From Zygnema cylindricum (taxonomy: Eukaryota; Streptophyta; Zygnematophyceae; Zygnematales; Zygnemataceae): 11,292 nucleotides of DNA. The notes beneath the pieces were generated by a model that made no database searches, was not told the DNA's origin, and saw only the letters and a program-made list of their open reading frames with translations. Position numbers and translations under genes: made by a program. Of the stretch, positions 1 through 10,398 are shown piece after piece. The DNA is taken from assembly GCA_037447655.1 (NCBI GenBank), contig JBBHKE010001322.1, positions 64,001 to 75,292 of the forward strand, read 5' to 3'. Each line of letters opens with the position of its first letter. Position 1 is the first letter of the stretch.

Positions 1-770
1 AAACTTCCTCTCACACTCATATTAACTGAGGCTCAAAGCGTTCCAAAATCAATAATTATTACAAACAACATTTGTTAATATGCTCACAAAAACAGTAAAA
101 AAAACCCTAAACTATGTTTGCAACACAAATTTGTGTTTGCGTAAACAAAAATATTAACAAACAATGATTATTGTTAACACACATAAAAAGAGTTAACAAA
201 AACCCTTGCCCATGTTTCTATCACAAATTTGAGTTTGCGCTAACAAAGATATTGTTACAAACAACGTTTATTGTTGGCCCTCAAAAAAGGAGGTACAACA
301 AACTTCGAACCATATTTGTAACACAACTTTGTGTTTGCTCTAACAACAATAATGCTAAAAACACTTTATATTGTTAGCGCCCACAAAAATATTTCAAATA
401 AACTCTCAACCATGTTTATAACTCAAAATTTTGTTTGCGTTAACAATAGTTTATTATAACAAACAACGCTAATAATTATGCTTTCAAAAACAAGAAAAAA
501 TACCCTAAACTATTTTTTTCAACACAAATTTGAGTTTATGATGACAATTGAAATATTAACGAACAAAGTTTACTGTTAACGCACACAAAAATATTTCAAA
601 AAAACACAAACCATGTTTCTATCAAAAATTTGAGTTTGCACTAACGAAGATATTTGTAACAAACAACTTTAATTCTTTGAGCTTACAAAAAGAGGTAAAA
701 TAAACTCTGAACCATGTTTGTAACTGGAGTTTTTGTTTATGCTAACAACAACTCTCTCTCTCTCTCTCGC
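1..770. repeat. Diverged edge of the satellite array, four-half-unit order
   Basis: No gene is seen here. Half-units of about 101 bp start near 82, 177, 278, 379, 480, 581 and 681. By type they run A, A, B, mixed, A, A, B, unlike the strict A/B alternation further right. The units at 82 and 480 share private variants (CCCTAAACTAT, CAACACAAATTT, AATATTAAC). Those at 177 and 581 share TTTCTATCA, and those at 278 and 681 are both B type. This gives a near-repeat of about 400 bp. Divergence between copies is visibly higher than in the main array, and the first ~60 bp match the repeat only weakly. I read this as an older or less homogenised array margin, which is where satellites are usually most degenerate. 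Confidence 0.7.
741..770. repeat. (CT)n microsatellite at a satellite junction
   Basis: An uninterrupted CT tract covers 752-768 (17 nt). It lies between two copies of the GCTAACAA motif, at 741 and 771. To the left, the half-unit that starts at 681 has a B-type head (GAGGTAAAATAAACTC). To the right, the sequence has an A-type tail (GCTAACAAAATTATTTGTAAC), followed by another B half-unit at 812. The spacing from 681 to 812 is 131 bp, against 101 for one half-unit and 202 for a dimer. The segment 741-770 therefore looks like about 30 bp of extra sequence at a B-to-A recombination point. It also marks the switch from the four-unit order to the regular dimer. Confidence 0.75.
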
Positions 771-1214
771 GCTAACAAAATTATTTGTAACAAACATCAT
801 TTATTATTCTCGGTCACAAAAAGAGGTAAAATAAACTCTAAACCATGTTTCTAACTGAATTTTGTGTTTGCGCTAACAATAAAAGTTGTAAAAAACCCTT
901 TATAGTGTTAAGGCTCACAAAAATAGTTAAAAAAAAACCATAAACGATGTTTTTAAAACAAATTTGAGTTTGCGCTAACAAAGTTATTTGTAACAAACAT
1001 CGTTTTTTGTTCGCGGTCACAAAAACAGGTAAAAAAAACCGAAACCATGTTATTAACTGAATTTTTTGTTTGCGCTAACAACATTAGTGGTAAGAAACTC
1101 TTTACATTCTTAACGCCAAAAAAATAGTTAAAAAAAACCCTAAACCATGGTTCTAATACAAATTTGAGTTTGCACTAACAAAGCTATTTGTAACAAACAT
1201 TGTTTATTATACGC

Positions 1215-1417
1215 GGTCACAAAAAGGGGTGAAATAAACTCTGAACCATGTTTGTCACTGAATTTTGTGTTTGCGATAACTGCAATAATGGTAAGAAACT
1301 CTTTACATTGTTAACGCTCACAAAAATAGTTAAACAAAAACCATAAACCATGTTTCTAACACAAATTTGAGTTTGCGCTAACAAAGATATTTGTAAGAAA
1401 CATTCTTTATTGTTCGC
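1215..1417. repeat. Representative satellite dimer (B half 1215-1315, A half 1316-1417)
   Basis: This unit illustrates the repeat. The B half opens with GGTCACAAAAAG, carries CTCTGAACCATGTTTG and ends in CTTTACATTGTTAAC. The A half opens with GCTCACAAAAATAG, carries CCATAAACCATGTTTC (CCCTAAACCATG in most other A halves) and ends with AACATTCTTTATTGTTCGC. The blocks best conserved between halves are TCACAAAAA, AACCATGTTT, GTTTGC plus TAAC (usually GTTTGCGCTAAC) and GTAAGAAAC, at the same positions in each. This shows that an ancestral monomer of about 101 bp was duplicated into a dimer, and that the dimer then became the amplified unit. In a hand-made A consensus of 100 bases I count 39 A, 30 T and 31 G+C. 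One dimer is close to one nucleosome repeat length, but phasing is only an inference. Confidence 0.85.
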
Positions 1418-2431
1418 GGTCACAAAAAGATGTTAAATAAACTCCGAACCATGATAGTAATTGAATTTTGTGTTTGCGCTAACAGCAATTGTGGTAAGAA
1501 ACTCTTTACATTGTTAACGCTCACAAAAATTGTAAAAAAAAAACATAAACCATGTTTCTAACACAAATTCTAGTTTGCGCTAACAAAGATATTTGTAAGA
1601 AACATCGTTTATTGTACGCGGTCACAAAAACATGATAAATAAATTCTGAACCATATGTGTAACTGAATTTTGTGGATGCGCTAACAACAATGGTGGTAAA
1701 AAACCCTATATATTGTTAAAGCTCACAAAAATAGTTAAAAATACCATAAACCATGTTTTTACAACAAATTTGAGTTTGCGCTAACAAAGATATTTGTAAG
1801 AAACATCGTTTATTGATCGCGGTCACCAAAAGAGGTAAAATAAACTTTGGACCATGTTTGTAACATAATTTTGTGTTTGCCCTAAGAGCAATAGTAGTAA
1901 GAAACTCTTTACATTGTTAACGCTCACAAAAATAGTTAAGAAAATCCCTAAACCATGTTTCTAACACAAATTTGAGTTTGTGCTCACAAAGTTATTTGTA
2001 AGAAACATCGTTTATTGTTCGCGGTCACAAAAAGATGTAAAATAAACTCTGAACCTTTTTTGTAACTGAATTTTGTGTTTGTTGTAACACCAATAGTGGT
2101 AAGAAACCCTTTATATTCTTCAGGCTCACAAAAATAGATAAAAAAAACCATAAACCGTGTTTCTAACACAAATTTAAGTTTGTCTTAACAAAGTTATTTG
2201 TAACAAACATCCTTTATTGTTCGCGGTCACAAAAAAGGGTAAAATAAACTCCGAACCATGTTTGTAAATCAATTTTGTGTTTGGGCTAACACCAATTGTG
2301 GTAAACACTTTTTACATTGTTAACGCTCACAAAAATAGTTAAAAAAAACCCTAAACCATGTTTCTAACAAAAATTTGAGTTTGCGCTAACAAAGTTATTT
2401 GTAAGAAACATATTTTATTGTACGCAGTCAT

Positions 2432-2447
2432 AAAAAAAAAAAAAAAA
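2432..2447. repeat. 16-nt poly-A tract inside a B half-unit
   Basis: Sixteen consecutive A replace the usual AAAAAGATGTAAAATAA part of the B half-unit after TCAT. Unit length is nearly unchanged, as the next B start is 200 bp on. This fits loss of interrupting G and T bases or slippage rather than insertion of a retroposon tail: no target duplication or foreign sequence accompanies it. Confidence 0.7.
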
Positions 2448-2859
2448 CTCCGAATCATGATTGTAACTCACGTTTGTGTTTGCGCTAACAACAATAGTGG
2501 TAAGAAACTCTTTACATTGTACACGCTCACAAAAATAGTTAAACGAAACCATAAACCATATTTCTAACACAAATTTGAGTTTCTTATAATAAAGATATTT
2601 GTAAGAAACATCGTTTATTGTACACGATCACAAAAGATGTAAAATAAACTCTGAACCATGTTTATATCTCAATTTTGTGTTTGCGCTAACAACAATAGTG
2701 GAAAGAAACAATTTACATTGTTAAAGCCCACAAAAATAGTTAAAAAAAACCATAAACCATGTGTCTAACACAAATTTGAATATGCGCTGACAAAGATATT
2801 TGTGAGAAACATCGTTTATTGTTCGCGGTCACAAAAAAAGGTACAATAAACTCCGAACC

Positions 2860-5473
2860 ATATTTGTAACTCAAGTTTGTGTTTGCGCTAACAACAATAG
2901 TGGTAAGAAACTCTTTACATTATTATCTCTCACAAAAATAGTTAAAAAAAACCATAAACCATGTTTTTAGCACAAATTATAGTTTGCGCTAACAAAGATA
3001 TTTGTAACAAATATCTTTTATTGTTCGTTGTCACAAAAAGTGGTAAAATAAACTCCGAACCATGTTTGTAACTAAATTTTGTGTTTGCGCTAACAGCAAT
3101 AGTGGTAAGAAACTCTTTACATTGTTAACACTCACAAAAATAGTTTAAAAAACCCTAAACAATGTTTCTTACACAAATTTGAGTTGCGGTAACAAAGTTA
3201 TTTGTTTCAAACATAGTTTATTTTTCGCGGTCACAAAAAGATGTAAAATAAACTCCAAACCATGTTTATAATTCAATTTTGTGTTTGCGCTTACACCAAT
3301 AGTGGTAAGAAACTCTGTACATTGTTAACGCTAAGAAAAATAGTTAAAGAAATCCTAAACCATGTTTCTAACACAAATTTGAGTTTGTGCTAACAAAGAT
3401 ATTTGTAAGAAACATCGTTTATAGTTCGCGGTCACAAAAAGAGGTAAAAAAAAATATGAACCCTGTTTGTAACTGAATTTTTTGTTTCCGCTAACACCAA
3501 TAGTGGTAAAAATCTCTTTACATTGTTAATGCTCATAAAAAAAGTTACAAAAAAACCCTACACCATGTTTCTAACATATATTTGAGTTTGCGCTAACAAA
3601 GTTATATGTAACAAATATCGTTTATTGTTCGCGGTCACAAAAAAATGTAAAATAAACTCCGAACCATGTTTGCAACTTAAATTTGTGTTTGCGCTAACAA
3701 CACTAGTGGTAAAAACCCTTTATATTGATAAGGCTCAAAAAAATAGTTAAAAAAACCATAAACCATGTTTCTAACACAAATTCTAGTTTGCGCTAACAAA
3801 GATATTTGTAACAAATATCGTTTATTGTTCGCTGTCACAAAAAGTGGTAAATAAACAGTATACCGTGTTTATAACTGAATTTTGTGTTTGTGCTAATAAC
3901 AATAGTGGTAAGAAACCCTTTATATGTTTAAGGCTCACAAAAATAGTTAAAAAAACCCTAAACCATGTTTCTAACACAAATTTGAGTTTGCGCAAACAAA
4001 GATATTTGTAATAAACATCATTTATTGTAGGCGGTCACAAAAAGATGTAAAATAAACTGCGAACCATGATTGTAACTGAATTTTGTGTTTGCGCTAACAG
4101 CATTACTGGTAAGAAACCCTTTATATTGTTAAGGCTCACAAAAATAGTTAAGAAACCCTAAACCATGTTTCTAACACAAATTTGAGTTTGCACTAACAAA
4201 GATATTTGTAAGAAACATTGTTTATTGTTCGCGGTCACAAAAAGAGGTAAAATTAAATATGAACCATGTTTGTTACTGAATTTTGTGTTTGCGCTAACAG
4301 CAATAGTGGTAACAAACTCTTTACATTGTTAACGCTTACAAAAACAGTCACAAAAAACCCTAAACCATGTTTCTAACACAAATTTGAGTTTGCGCTAACA
4401 TAGTTATATGTAACAAATATCGTTTATTGTTCCTGGTCACAAAAAGATGTAAAATAAACTCCGAACCATGTTTGCACCTCAAGTTTGTGTTTGCTCAAAC
4501 AACAATAGTGGTAAGAAACTCTATACATTGTTAAAGCCCACAAAAATAGTAAAAAAAACCATAAGCCGTGTTTCTAACACAAATTTGAGTTTGCGCTAAC
4601 AAAGTTATTTGTTAGAAACATCGTTTATTGTACGCAATCATAAAAAGAGGTAACATAAACTCTGAACCATGTTTGTAACTGAATTTTGTGTTTGAGCTAA
4701 CTACAATAGTGGTAAGAAACTCTCTACAATATTAACACCCACAAAAATAGTTAAAAAACCCTAAACCATGTTTGTAAAACAAATTTGAGTTTGCTTTAAC
4801 AAAGATATTTGTAAGAAACATCGTTTATTGTTCGCGGTCACAAAAAGATGTAAAATAAACTTTGAACCATGTTTGTAACAGAATTTTGTGTTTGCATTGA
4901 CAGATTAGTGGTAAGAAACTCTTTACAATGTTTATGTTCACAACAATAGTAAAAAAAAACCCTAAACCATGTTTCTAACACATATTTGAGTTTGCGCTAA
5001 CAAAGATATTTGGAAGAAACATCGTTTATTGTTCGCAATTACAAAAAAAGGTAAAATAAACTCTAAACCATCTTTGTACTTCAATTTTTTGTTGGAGCTA
5101 ACAATAATAGTGGTAAGAATCCCTTTATGTTGTTCAGGCTCACAAAATAGTTAAAAAAAAACCCTAAACCATGTTTCTAAAACAAATTTGAGTTTGCGCT
5201 AACAAATATATTTTTAAAAAACATCGTTTATTGTACGCGGTCACAAAAAGATGTAAAATAAACTCTAAACCTTTTTTGTAACTGAATTTTGTGTTTGTGG
5301 TTACAGCAATAGTGGTAAGAAACCCTTTATATTGTTAAGGCTCACAAAAATAGTAAAAAAAAACCCTAAACCATGTTTCCAACACAAATTTGAATTTGAG
5401 CTAACAAAGTTATTTGTAAGAAACATCATTTATTGTACACGATCAGAAAAAAAGGTAAAATAAACTCCTAACC
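2860..5473. repeat. Satellite array, higher-order block 1
   Basis: This gene-free stretch holds 13 dimers of the ~202-bp satellite and nothing else I can recognise. It is delimited by a diagnostic variant at its left end: ATATTTGTAACTCAAGTTTG, then about 100 bp later TTATTAnC before TCAC, then CACAAATTATAG and AACAAATATCTTT. The same series returns at 5474 and 8081. Inner landmarks reappear in the next block: GTGCTAACAAAG with AAATATGAACC (3381-3460) at 6198-6277, TAGGCGGTCAC (4028) at 6641, and ACCATCTTTGTACTT (about 5068) at 7478. The distance falls from 2817 to 2613 to 2410 bp, so the later block has lost about two dimers. Confidence 0.7.
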
Positions 5474-8080
5474 ATATTTGTAACTCAAGTTTGTGTTTGC
5501 GGTAACAACAATAGTGGTAAGAAACTCTCTATATTATTAACGATCACAAAAATAGTTAAAAAAACCATAAACCATGTTTCTAACACAAATTCTAGTTTGC
5601 GCTAACAAAGATATTTGTAACAAATATCTTTTATTGTTCGCTGTCACAAAAAGTGGTAAAATAAACTCCGAACAATGTTTGTAACTGTATTTTGTGTTTG
5701 CGCTAACAACAATAGTGGTAAGAAACTCTTTATATTGTTAAAGCCCACAAAAATAGTTAAAAAAACTCTTAACCATGTTTCTAACACAAATTGGAATATG
5801 CACTGACAAAGATATTTGTAAGAAACATCGTTTATTGTTCACGGTCACAAAAAGAGGTAAAATAAACTTTGAGCCATGTTTGTAATAGAATTTTGTGTTT
5901 GCGCTAACAGCAACAGTGGTAAGAGACTCTTTACATTGTTAACGCTCACAAAAAAAGTTAAGAAAAACCATAAACCATGTTTCTAACACAAATTTGAGTT
6001 TGCCCTAACAAAGTTATTTGTAACAAATATCGTTTATTGTTCGCTGTCACAAAAAGAGGTAAAATAAACTCTGAACCATATATGTAATTGAATTTTGTGT
6101 TTGCGCTTACAGCAATAGTGGTAAGAAACTCTGTACATTGTTAACCCTAAGAAAAATAGTTAAAATAAATGGTAAACCATGTTTCTAACACAAATTTGAG
6201 TTTGTGCTAACAAAGATATTTGTAAGAAACATCGTTTATTGTTCGCGGTCACAAAAAGAGGTAAAAAAAAATATGAACCATGTTTGTAACTGATTTTTTG
6301 TTTGCGCTAACAACAATAGTGGTAAGAAACTCTTTACATTGTTAATGCTCATAAAAACAGTTAGAAAAAAACCCTAAACCATGTTTCTAACATATATTTG
6401 AGTTTGCGATAACAAAGTTATATGTAACAAATATCGTTTATTGTTCGCGGTCACAAAAAGATGTAAAATAAACTCCGAACCATGTTTGAAACTGAATTTT
6501 GTGTTTGTGCTAATAACAATGGTAAGAAACCCTTTATATGTTGAAGGCTCACAAAAATAGTTAAAAAAACCCTAAACCATGTTTGTAACACAAATTTGAG
6601 ATTGCGCTAAAAAGATATTTGTAATAAACATCGTTTATTATAGGCGGTCACAAAAAGATGTAAAATAAACTGCAACCATGTTTGTAACTGAATTTTGTGT
6701 TTGCGCTACTAGCATTAGTGGTAGGAAACCCTTAATATTGTTAAGGCTCACAAAAATAGTTAAGAAAACCCTAAACCATGTTTCTAACGCAAATTTGAGT
6801 TTGCACTAACAAATATATTTGTAAGAAACATCGTTTATTGTTTGCGGTCACAAAAAAAGGTAAAATATAATATGAACCATGTTTGAAACTGAATTTTGTG
6901 TTTGCGCTTACAATAGTGGTAACAAAATCTTTACATTGTTAACGCTCACAAAAATAGTCAAGAAAAACCCTAAACAATGTTTCAAACACAAATTTGAGTT
7001 TGCGCTAACAAAGTTATTTGTAAGAAACATTGTTTATTATTCCTGGTCATAAAAAGATGTAAAATAAACTCTGAACCATGTTTGTAACTTAATTTATTGT
7101 TTGAGCTAATTACAATAGTGGTAAGAAACTCTCTACGATATTAACGCCCACAAAAATAGTTAAACAAACCCTAAACCATGTTTTTAAAAAAAAATTGAGT
7201 TTGCGTTAACAAAGATATTTTTAAGAAACATCATTTATTGTTCGCGGTCACAAAAAGATGTAAAATAAACTTTGAACCATGTTTGTAACATAATTTTGTG
7301 TTTGCGCTAACAGCAATAGTGGTAAGAAACTCTTTACAATATTTATGTTCACAACAATAGTAAAAAAAACCTTAAACCATGTTTCTAACACATATTTGAG
7401 TTTGCGCTAACAAAGATATTTGTAAGAAACATCGTTTATTGTTCGCAGTTACAAAAAGAGGTAAAATAAACTCTAAACCATCTTTGTACTTAAATTTTTT
7501 GTTTAAGCTAACAATAATAGTGGTAAGAATCCCTTTATATTGTTCAGGCTCACAAAATAGTTAAAAAGAACCCTTAACCATGATTGTAAAACAAATTTGA
7601 GTTTGCGTTAACAAAGATATTTGTAAGAAACATCATTTATTGCTTGCGGTCATAAAAAGATGTAAAATAAACTCTGAACCTTTTTTGTAACTGAATTTTG
7701 TGTTTGTGTTTACAACAATAGTGGTAAGAGACCCTTTATATTGTTAAGGTAAACAAAAATAATAAAAAAAAACCCTAAATCATGTTTGTAACACAAATTT
7801 GAATTTGAGCTAACAAAGTTATTTGTAAGAAACATCGTATATTGTACAAGGTCACAAAAAAGGTAAACTAAACCCTAAACCATGTTTGTAAATCAAGTTT
7901 TTGTTTGGGCTAACAACAATTGTGGTACACTTTTTACATTGTTAAAGCTCACAAAAATAGTAAAAAAAAACCCTAAACCATGTTTCTAACACATATTTCA
8001 GTTTGCGCTAACAAAGTTATTTGTAAGACACATCGTTTATTGTACGCGGTCACAAAAAAAGGTAAGATAAACTCCTAACC
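5474..8080. repeat. Satellite array, higher-order block 2
   Basis: About 13 dimers of the satellite, without genes. It opens with the same variant series as 2860 (lag 2614 bp). From 5861 to about 6081 it matches 8267 to about 8487 with roughly five differences in 220 bp (lag 2406), including the shared GAGCCAT, GTAATAGAATTTTG and AAGAGACTC variants. From 6198 it follows block 1 from 3381. The unit with GAATATGCnCTGAC at 5794 lies after the diagnostic series here, but before it in block 1 (2778), so order has been shuffled. Small deletions inside units are visible at about 6523 (ACAATGGTAAG), 6608 (GCTAAAAAG) and 6909 (CTTACAATAG). Confidence 0.7.
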
Positions 8081-10129
8081 ATATTTGTAACTCAAGTTTG
8101 TGTTTGCGCTAACACCAATAATGGTAAGAAACTCTTTACATTATTAACGATCACAAAAATAGTTAAAAAAACCATAAACCATGTTTCTAACACAAATTAT
8201 AGTTTGCGCTAACAAAGATATTTGTAACAAATATCTTAAATTGTTCGCGGTCACAAAGAGAGGTAAAATAAACTTTGAGCCATATTTGTAATAGAATTTT
8301 GTGTTTGCGCTAACATCAACAGTGGTAAGAGACTCTTTACATTGTTAACGCTCACAAATAAAGTTAAGAAAAACCATAAACCATGTTTCTAACACAAATT
8401 TGAGTTTGCCCTAACAAAGTTATTTGTAACAAATATCGTTTATTGTTCGCTCTCACAAAAAGACGTAAAATAAACTCTGAACCATGTTTGTAACTGAATT
8501 TTGTGTTTGCGCTTACAGCAATAGTGGTAACAAACTCTTTACATTGTTAACCCTTACAAAAACAGTCACAAAAAACCCTAAACAATGTTTCTAACACAAA
8601 TTTGAGTTTGCGGTAACAAAGTTATTTGTTTCAAACATCGTTTATTTTTCGCGGTCACAAAAAGATGTAAAATAAACTCCTAAGCATGTTTATAATTGAA
8701 TTTTGTGTTTGTGATTACACCTTTAGTGGTAAGAAACTCTGTACATTGTTATTGCTAAGAAAAAAAGTTTAAAAAAACCCTAAACCATGTTTTTAACACA
8801 AATTTGAGTTTGTGCTAACAAAGATATTTGTAAGAAACATCGTTTATTGTTCGCGGTCACAAAAAGAGGTAAAATAAAATATGAACCATGTTTGTAACTG
8901 AATTTTGTGTTTGCGCTAACAGCAATAGTGCTAAGAAACTCTTTACATTGTTAACACTTACAAAAACAGTTAAGAAAAACCCTAAACCATGTTTCTAACA
9001 CAAATTTGAGTTTTCCCTAACAAAGTTATTTGTAACAAATATCCTTTATTGTTCGCTGTCACAAAAAGAGGTAAAATAAACTCTGAAACCATGTGTGAAA
9101 GTGAATTTTGTGTTTGCGCTTACAACAATAGTGGTAAGAAACTCTTTACATTGTTAACGCTAACAAAAATAGTTTATAAAACCCTAAACCATGTTTCTAA
9201 CACAAATTTGAGTTTGCGGTAACAAAGTTATTTGTTTCAAACATCGATTATTTTTCACGGTCACAAAAAGATGTAAAATAAACTCCAAACCATGTTTATA
9301 ATTGAATTTTAAGTTTGCGCTTACACCTATAGCGGTAAGAAACTCAGTTCATTGTTAACGCTAAGAAAAATAGTTTAAAAAAACCCTAAACCATGTTTCT
9401 AACACATATTTGTGTTTGCGCTAACAAAGTTATATGCAACGAATATTGTTTATTGTTCGCGGTCACAAAAAGATGTAAAATAAACTCCGAACCATGTTTG
9501 CAACTCAAGTTTGTGTTTGCGCTAACAGCAATAGTGGTAAGAAAACCTTTATATTGTTAAGGCTCAAAAAAGTAGTAAAAAATACCATAAACCATGTTTC
9601 TAACACAAATTTGAGTTTGCGGTAACAAAGGTATTTGTTATAAACATCGTTTATTGTACACGGTCACAAAGAGATGTAAAATGAACTCCAAACCTTGTTT
9701 GTAACTCAAGTTTGTGTTTGCGCTAACAACAATAGTGGTAAGAAGCTCTTTACATTGTTAACGCTCACAAAAATAGTTAAAAAAAACCCTAAACCATGTT
9801 TCTAACACATATTTGTGTTTGCGCTAACAAAGTTATATGTAACGAATATTGTTTATTGTTCGCGGTCACAAAAAGATGTAAAATAAACTCCGAACCATAT
9901 TTGTTACTGAATTTTGTGTTTGCGCTAACAACATTAGTGGTAAGAAACCCTTTATTCTGTTAAGGCTCACAAAAATAGTTAAAAAAATCCCAAACCATGT
10001 TTCTAACACAAATTTGAATTTGCACTAACAAAGTTATTTGTAAGAAACTTCGTTTATTGTACGCAGTCACAAAAAAGGGTAAAATAAACCCCGAAACATG
10101 TTTGTAAATCAAGTTTTTGTGTGGGCTAA
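8081..10129. repeat. Satellite array, higher-order block 3, up to the insertion
   Basis: Satellite dimers without genes. It opens with the diagnostic series of 2860 and 5474 (lag 2607 bp from the latter). A rare variant, TTTGTTTCAAAC, occurs at 8625 and 9231, exactly 606 bp apart (three dimers), and also at 3201. Segments 9384-9495 and 9787-9898 (403 bp apart, two dimers) differ at one base in 112 in my comparison, far less than the typical divergence between units. This is a sign of very recent local duplication or conversion. The block stops inside a B half-unit at GGGCTAA, where the LTR-like insert begins. Confidence 0.75.
10125..10129. repeat. Left copy of 5-bp target site duplication (GCTAA)
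   Basis: GCTAA ends the left array flank and recurs at 11097-11101, directly after the insert. The uninterrupted sister unit at 7909 has a single GCTAACAACAATTG at this place. Five bp is the usual target duplication for Ty3/gypsy and Ty1/copia integrases. GCTAA is a common satellite motif, so the match alone is weak evidence. Combined with the TG...CA ends it is persuasive. Confidence 0.65.
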
Positions 10130-10131
10130 TG

Positions 10132-10162
10132 TAACAGCAATAGCGGATCGAACTTGTTTATA
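10132..10162. other. Satellite-like sequence at the start of the insert
   Basis: TAACAGCAATAGCGG (10132-10146) differs at one base from TAACAGCAATAGTGG, a common satellite variant (for example near 4297). The next 16 bases align without gaps to the satellite stretch ending CCCTTTATA at nine positions, about 23 of 31 overall. It falls where satellite sequence would continue if only TGTAA had been inserted after GCTAA. Either the LTR start resembles the satellite by chance or descent, or the satellite really continues to about 10162. Confidence 0.6.
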
Positions 10163-10353
10163 AAGGGATATTTATGTGTTATGATTATAGAGTACTAAAT
10201 TTGGTAGACGTCCGCAAAAGAATCACGCTATTTGGAGTTATATTTTAAAAGTTATAGCGATGGGTGCATTTAGGTGACAGCGTGGGGTCTAAATAACAAG
10301 TGGGTATCATTGAAACGGGTTAAGGGTCAAATTAGTACCGAAATTACGTGTGT

Positions 10354-10380
10354 ACGTTTCATAAAGTTCTAATGAAACGT
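10354..10380. repeat. Inverted repeat, 9-bp arms
   Basis: ACGTTTCAT (10354-10362) and ATGAAACGT (10372-10380) are exact reverse complements separated by 9 bp. Confidence 0.8.
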
Positions 10381-10398
10381 TTAGTATGCACGGTGGTT

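Larger units (their letters stand above)
771..2859. repeat. Satellite array, regular ~202-bp dimers (first block)
   Basis: B half-units start (GGTCAC or a close variant) at 812, 1015, 1215, 1418, 1620, 1821, 2023, 2225, 2426, 2626 and 2827, so steps are 200-203 bp. A half-units (GCTCAC or variant) lie midway, at 913, 1115, 1316, 1519, 1721, 1922, 2124 and 2325. All units are head to tail in one orientation. Short stop-bounded frames on either strand here are translations of the repeat and recur with it, so they are not genes. Local oddities are a 16-A tract at 2432-2447 and a unit near 2285 with the GGGCTAACACCAATTG variant, which reappears at 7909 and around the LTR insertion. No other element is seen in this gene-free stretch. 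Confidence 0.9.

Noticed and set aside
171-377. 68-codon open frame on the plus strand
   Set aside because: It lies wholly in tandem satellite, is low complexity in codon content, matches no family I know, and arises from chance lack of stops in diverged half-units.
838-2169. Three minus-strand frames (838-1020, 1217-1423, 1984-2169) with similar peptides
   Set aside because: Their similarity comes from translating the same 202-bp repeat. The frames break in most other units, so it reflects DNA repetition rather than a protein family.
771-10129. Regular ~101-bp spacing resembling a CRISPR array
   Set aside because: The whole unit is repeated with drift. There are no short exact repeats separated by unique spacers, and no cas genes.
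771-10129. Possible CENP-B box in the satellite
   Set aside because: No unit contains the TTCG...CGGGA pattern. A centromeric role cannot be claimed from sequence alone.
10159-10164. TATAAA near the left end of the LTR as a promoter
   Set aside because: It is about 30 bp from the LTR start, too early for a U3 promoter if the element reads left to right, and it lies in or next to the satellite-like stretch.
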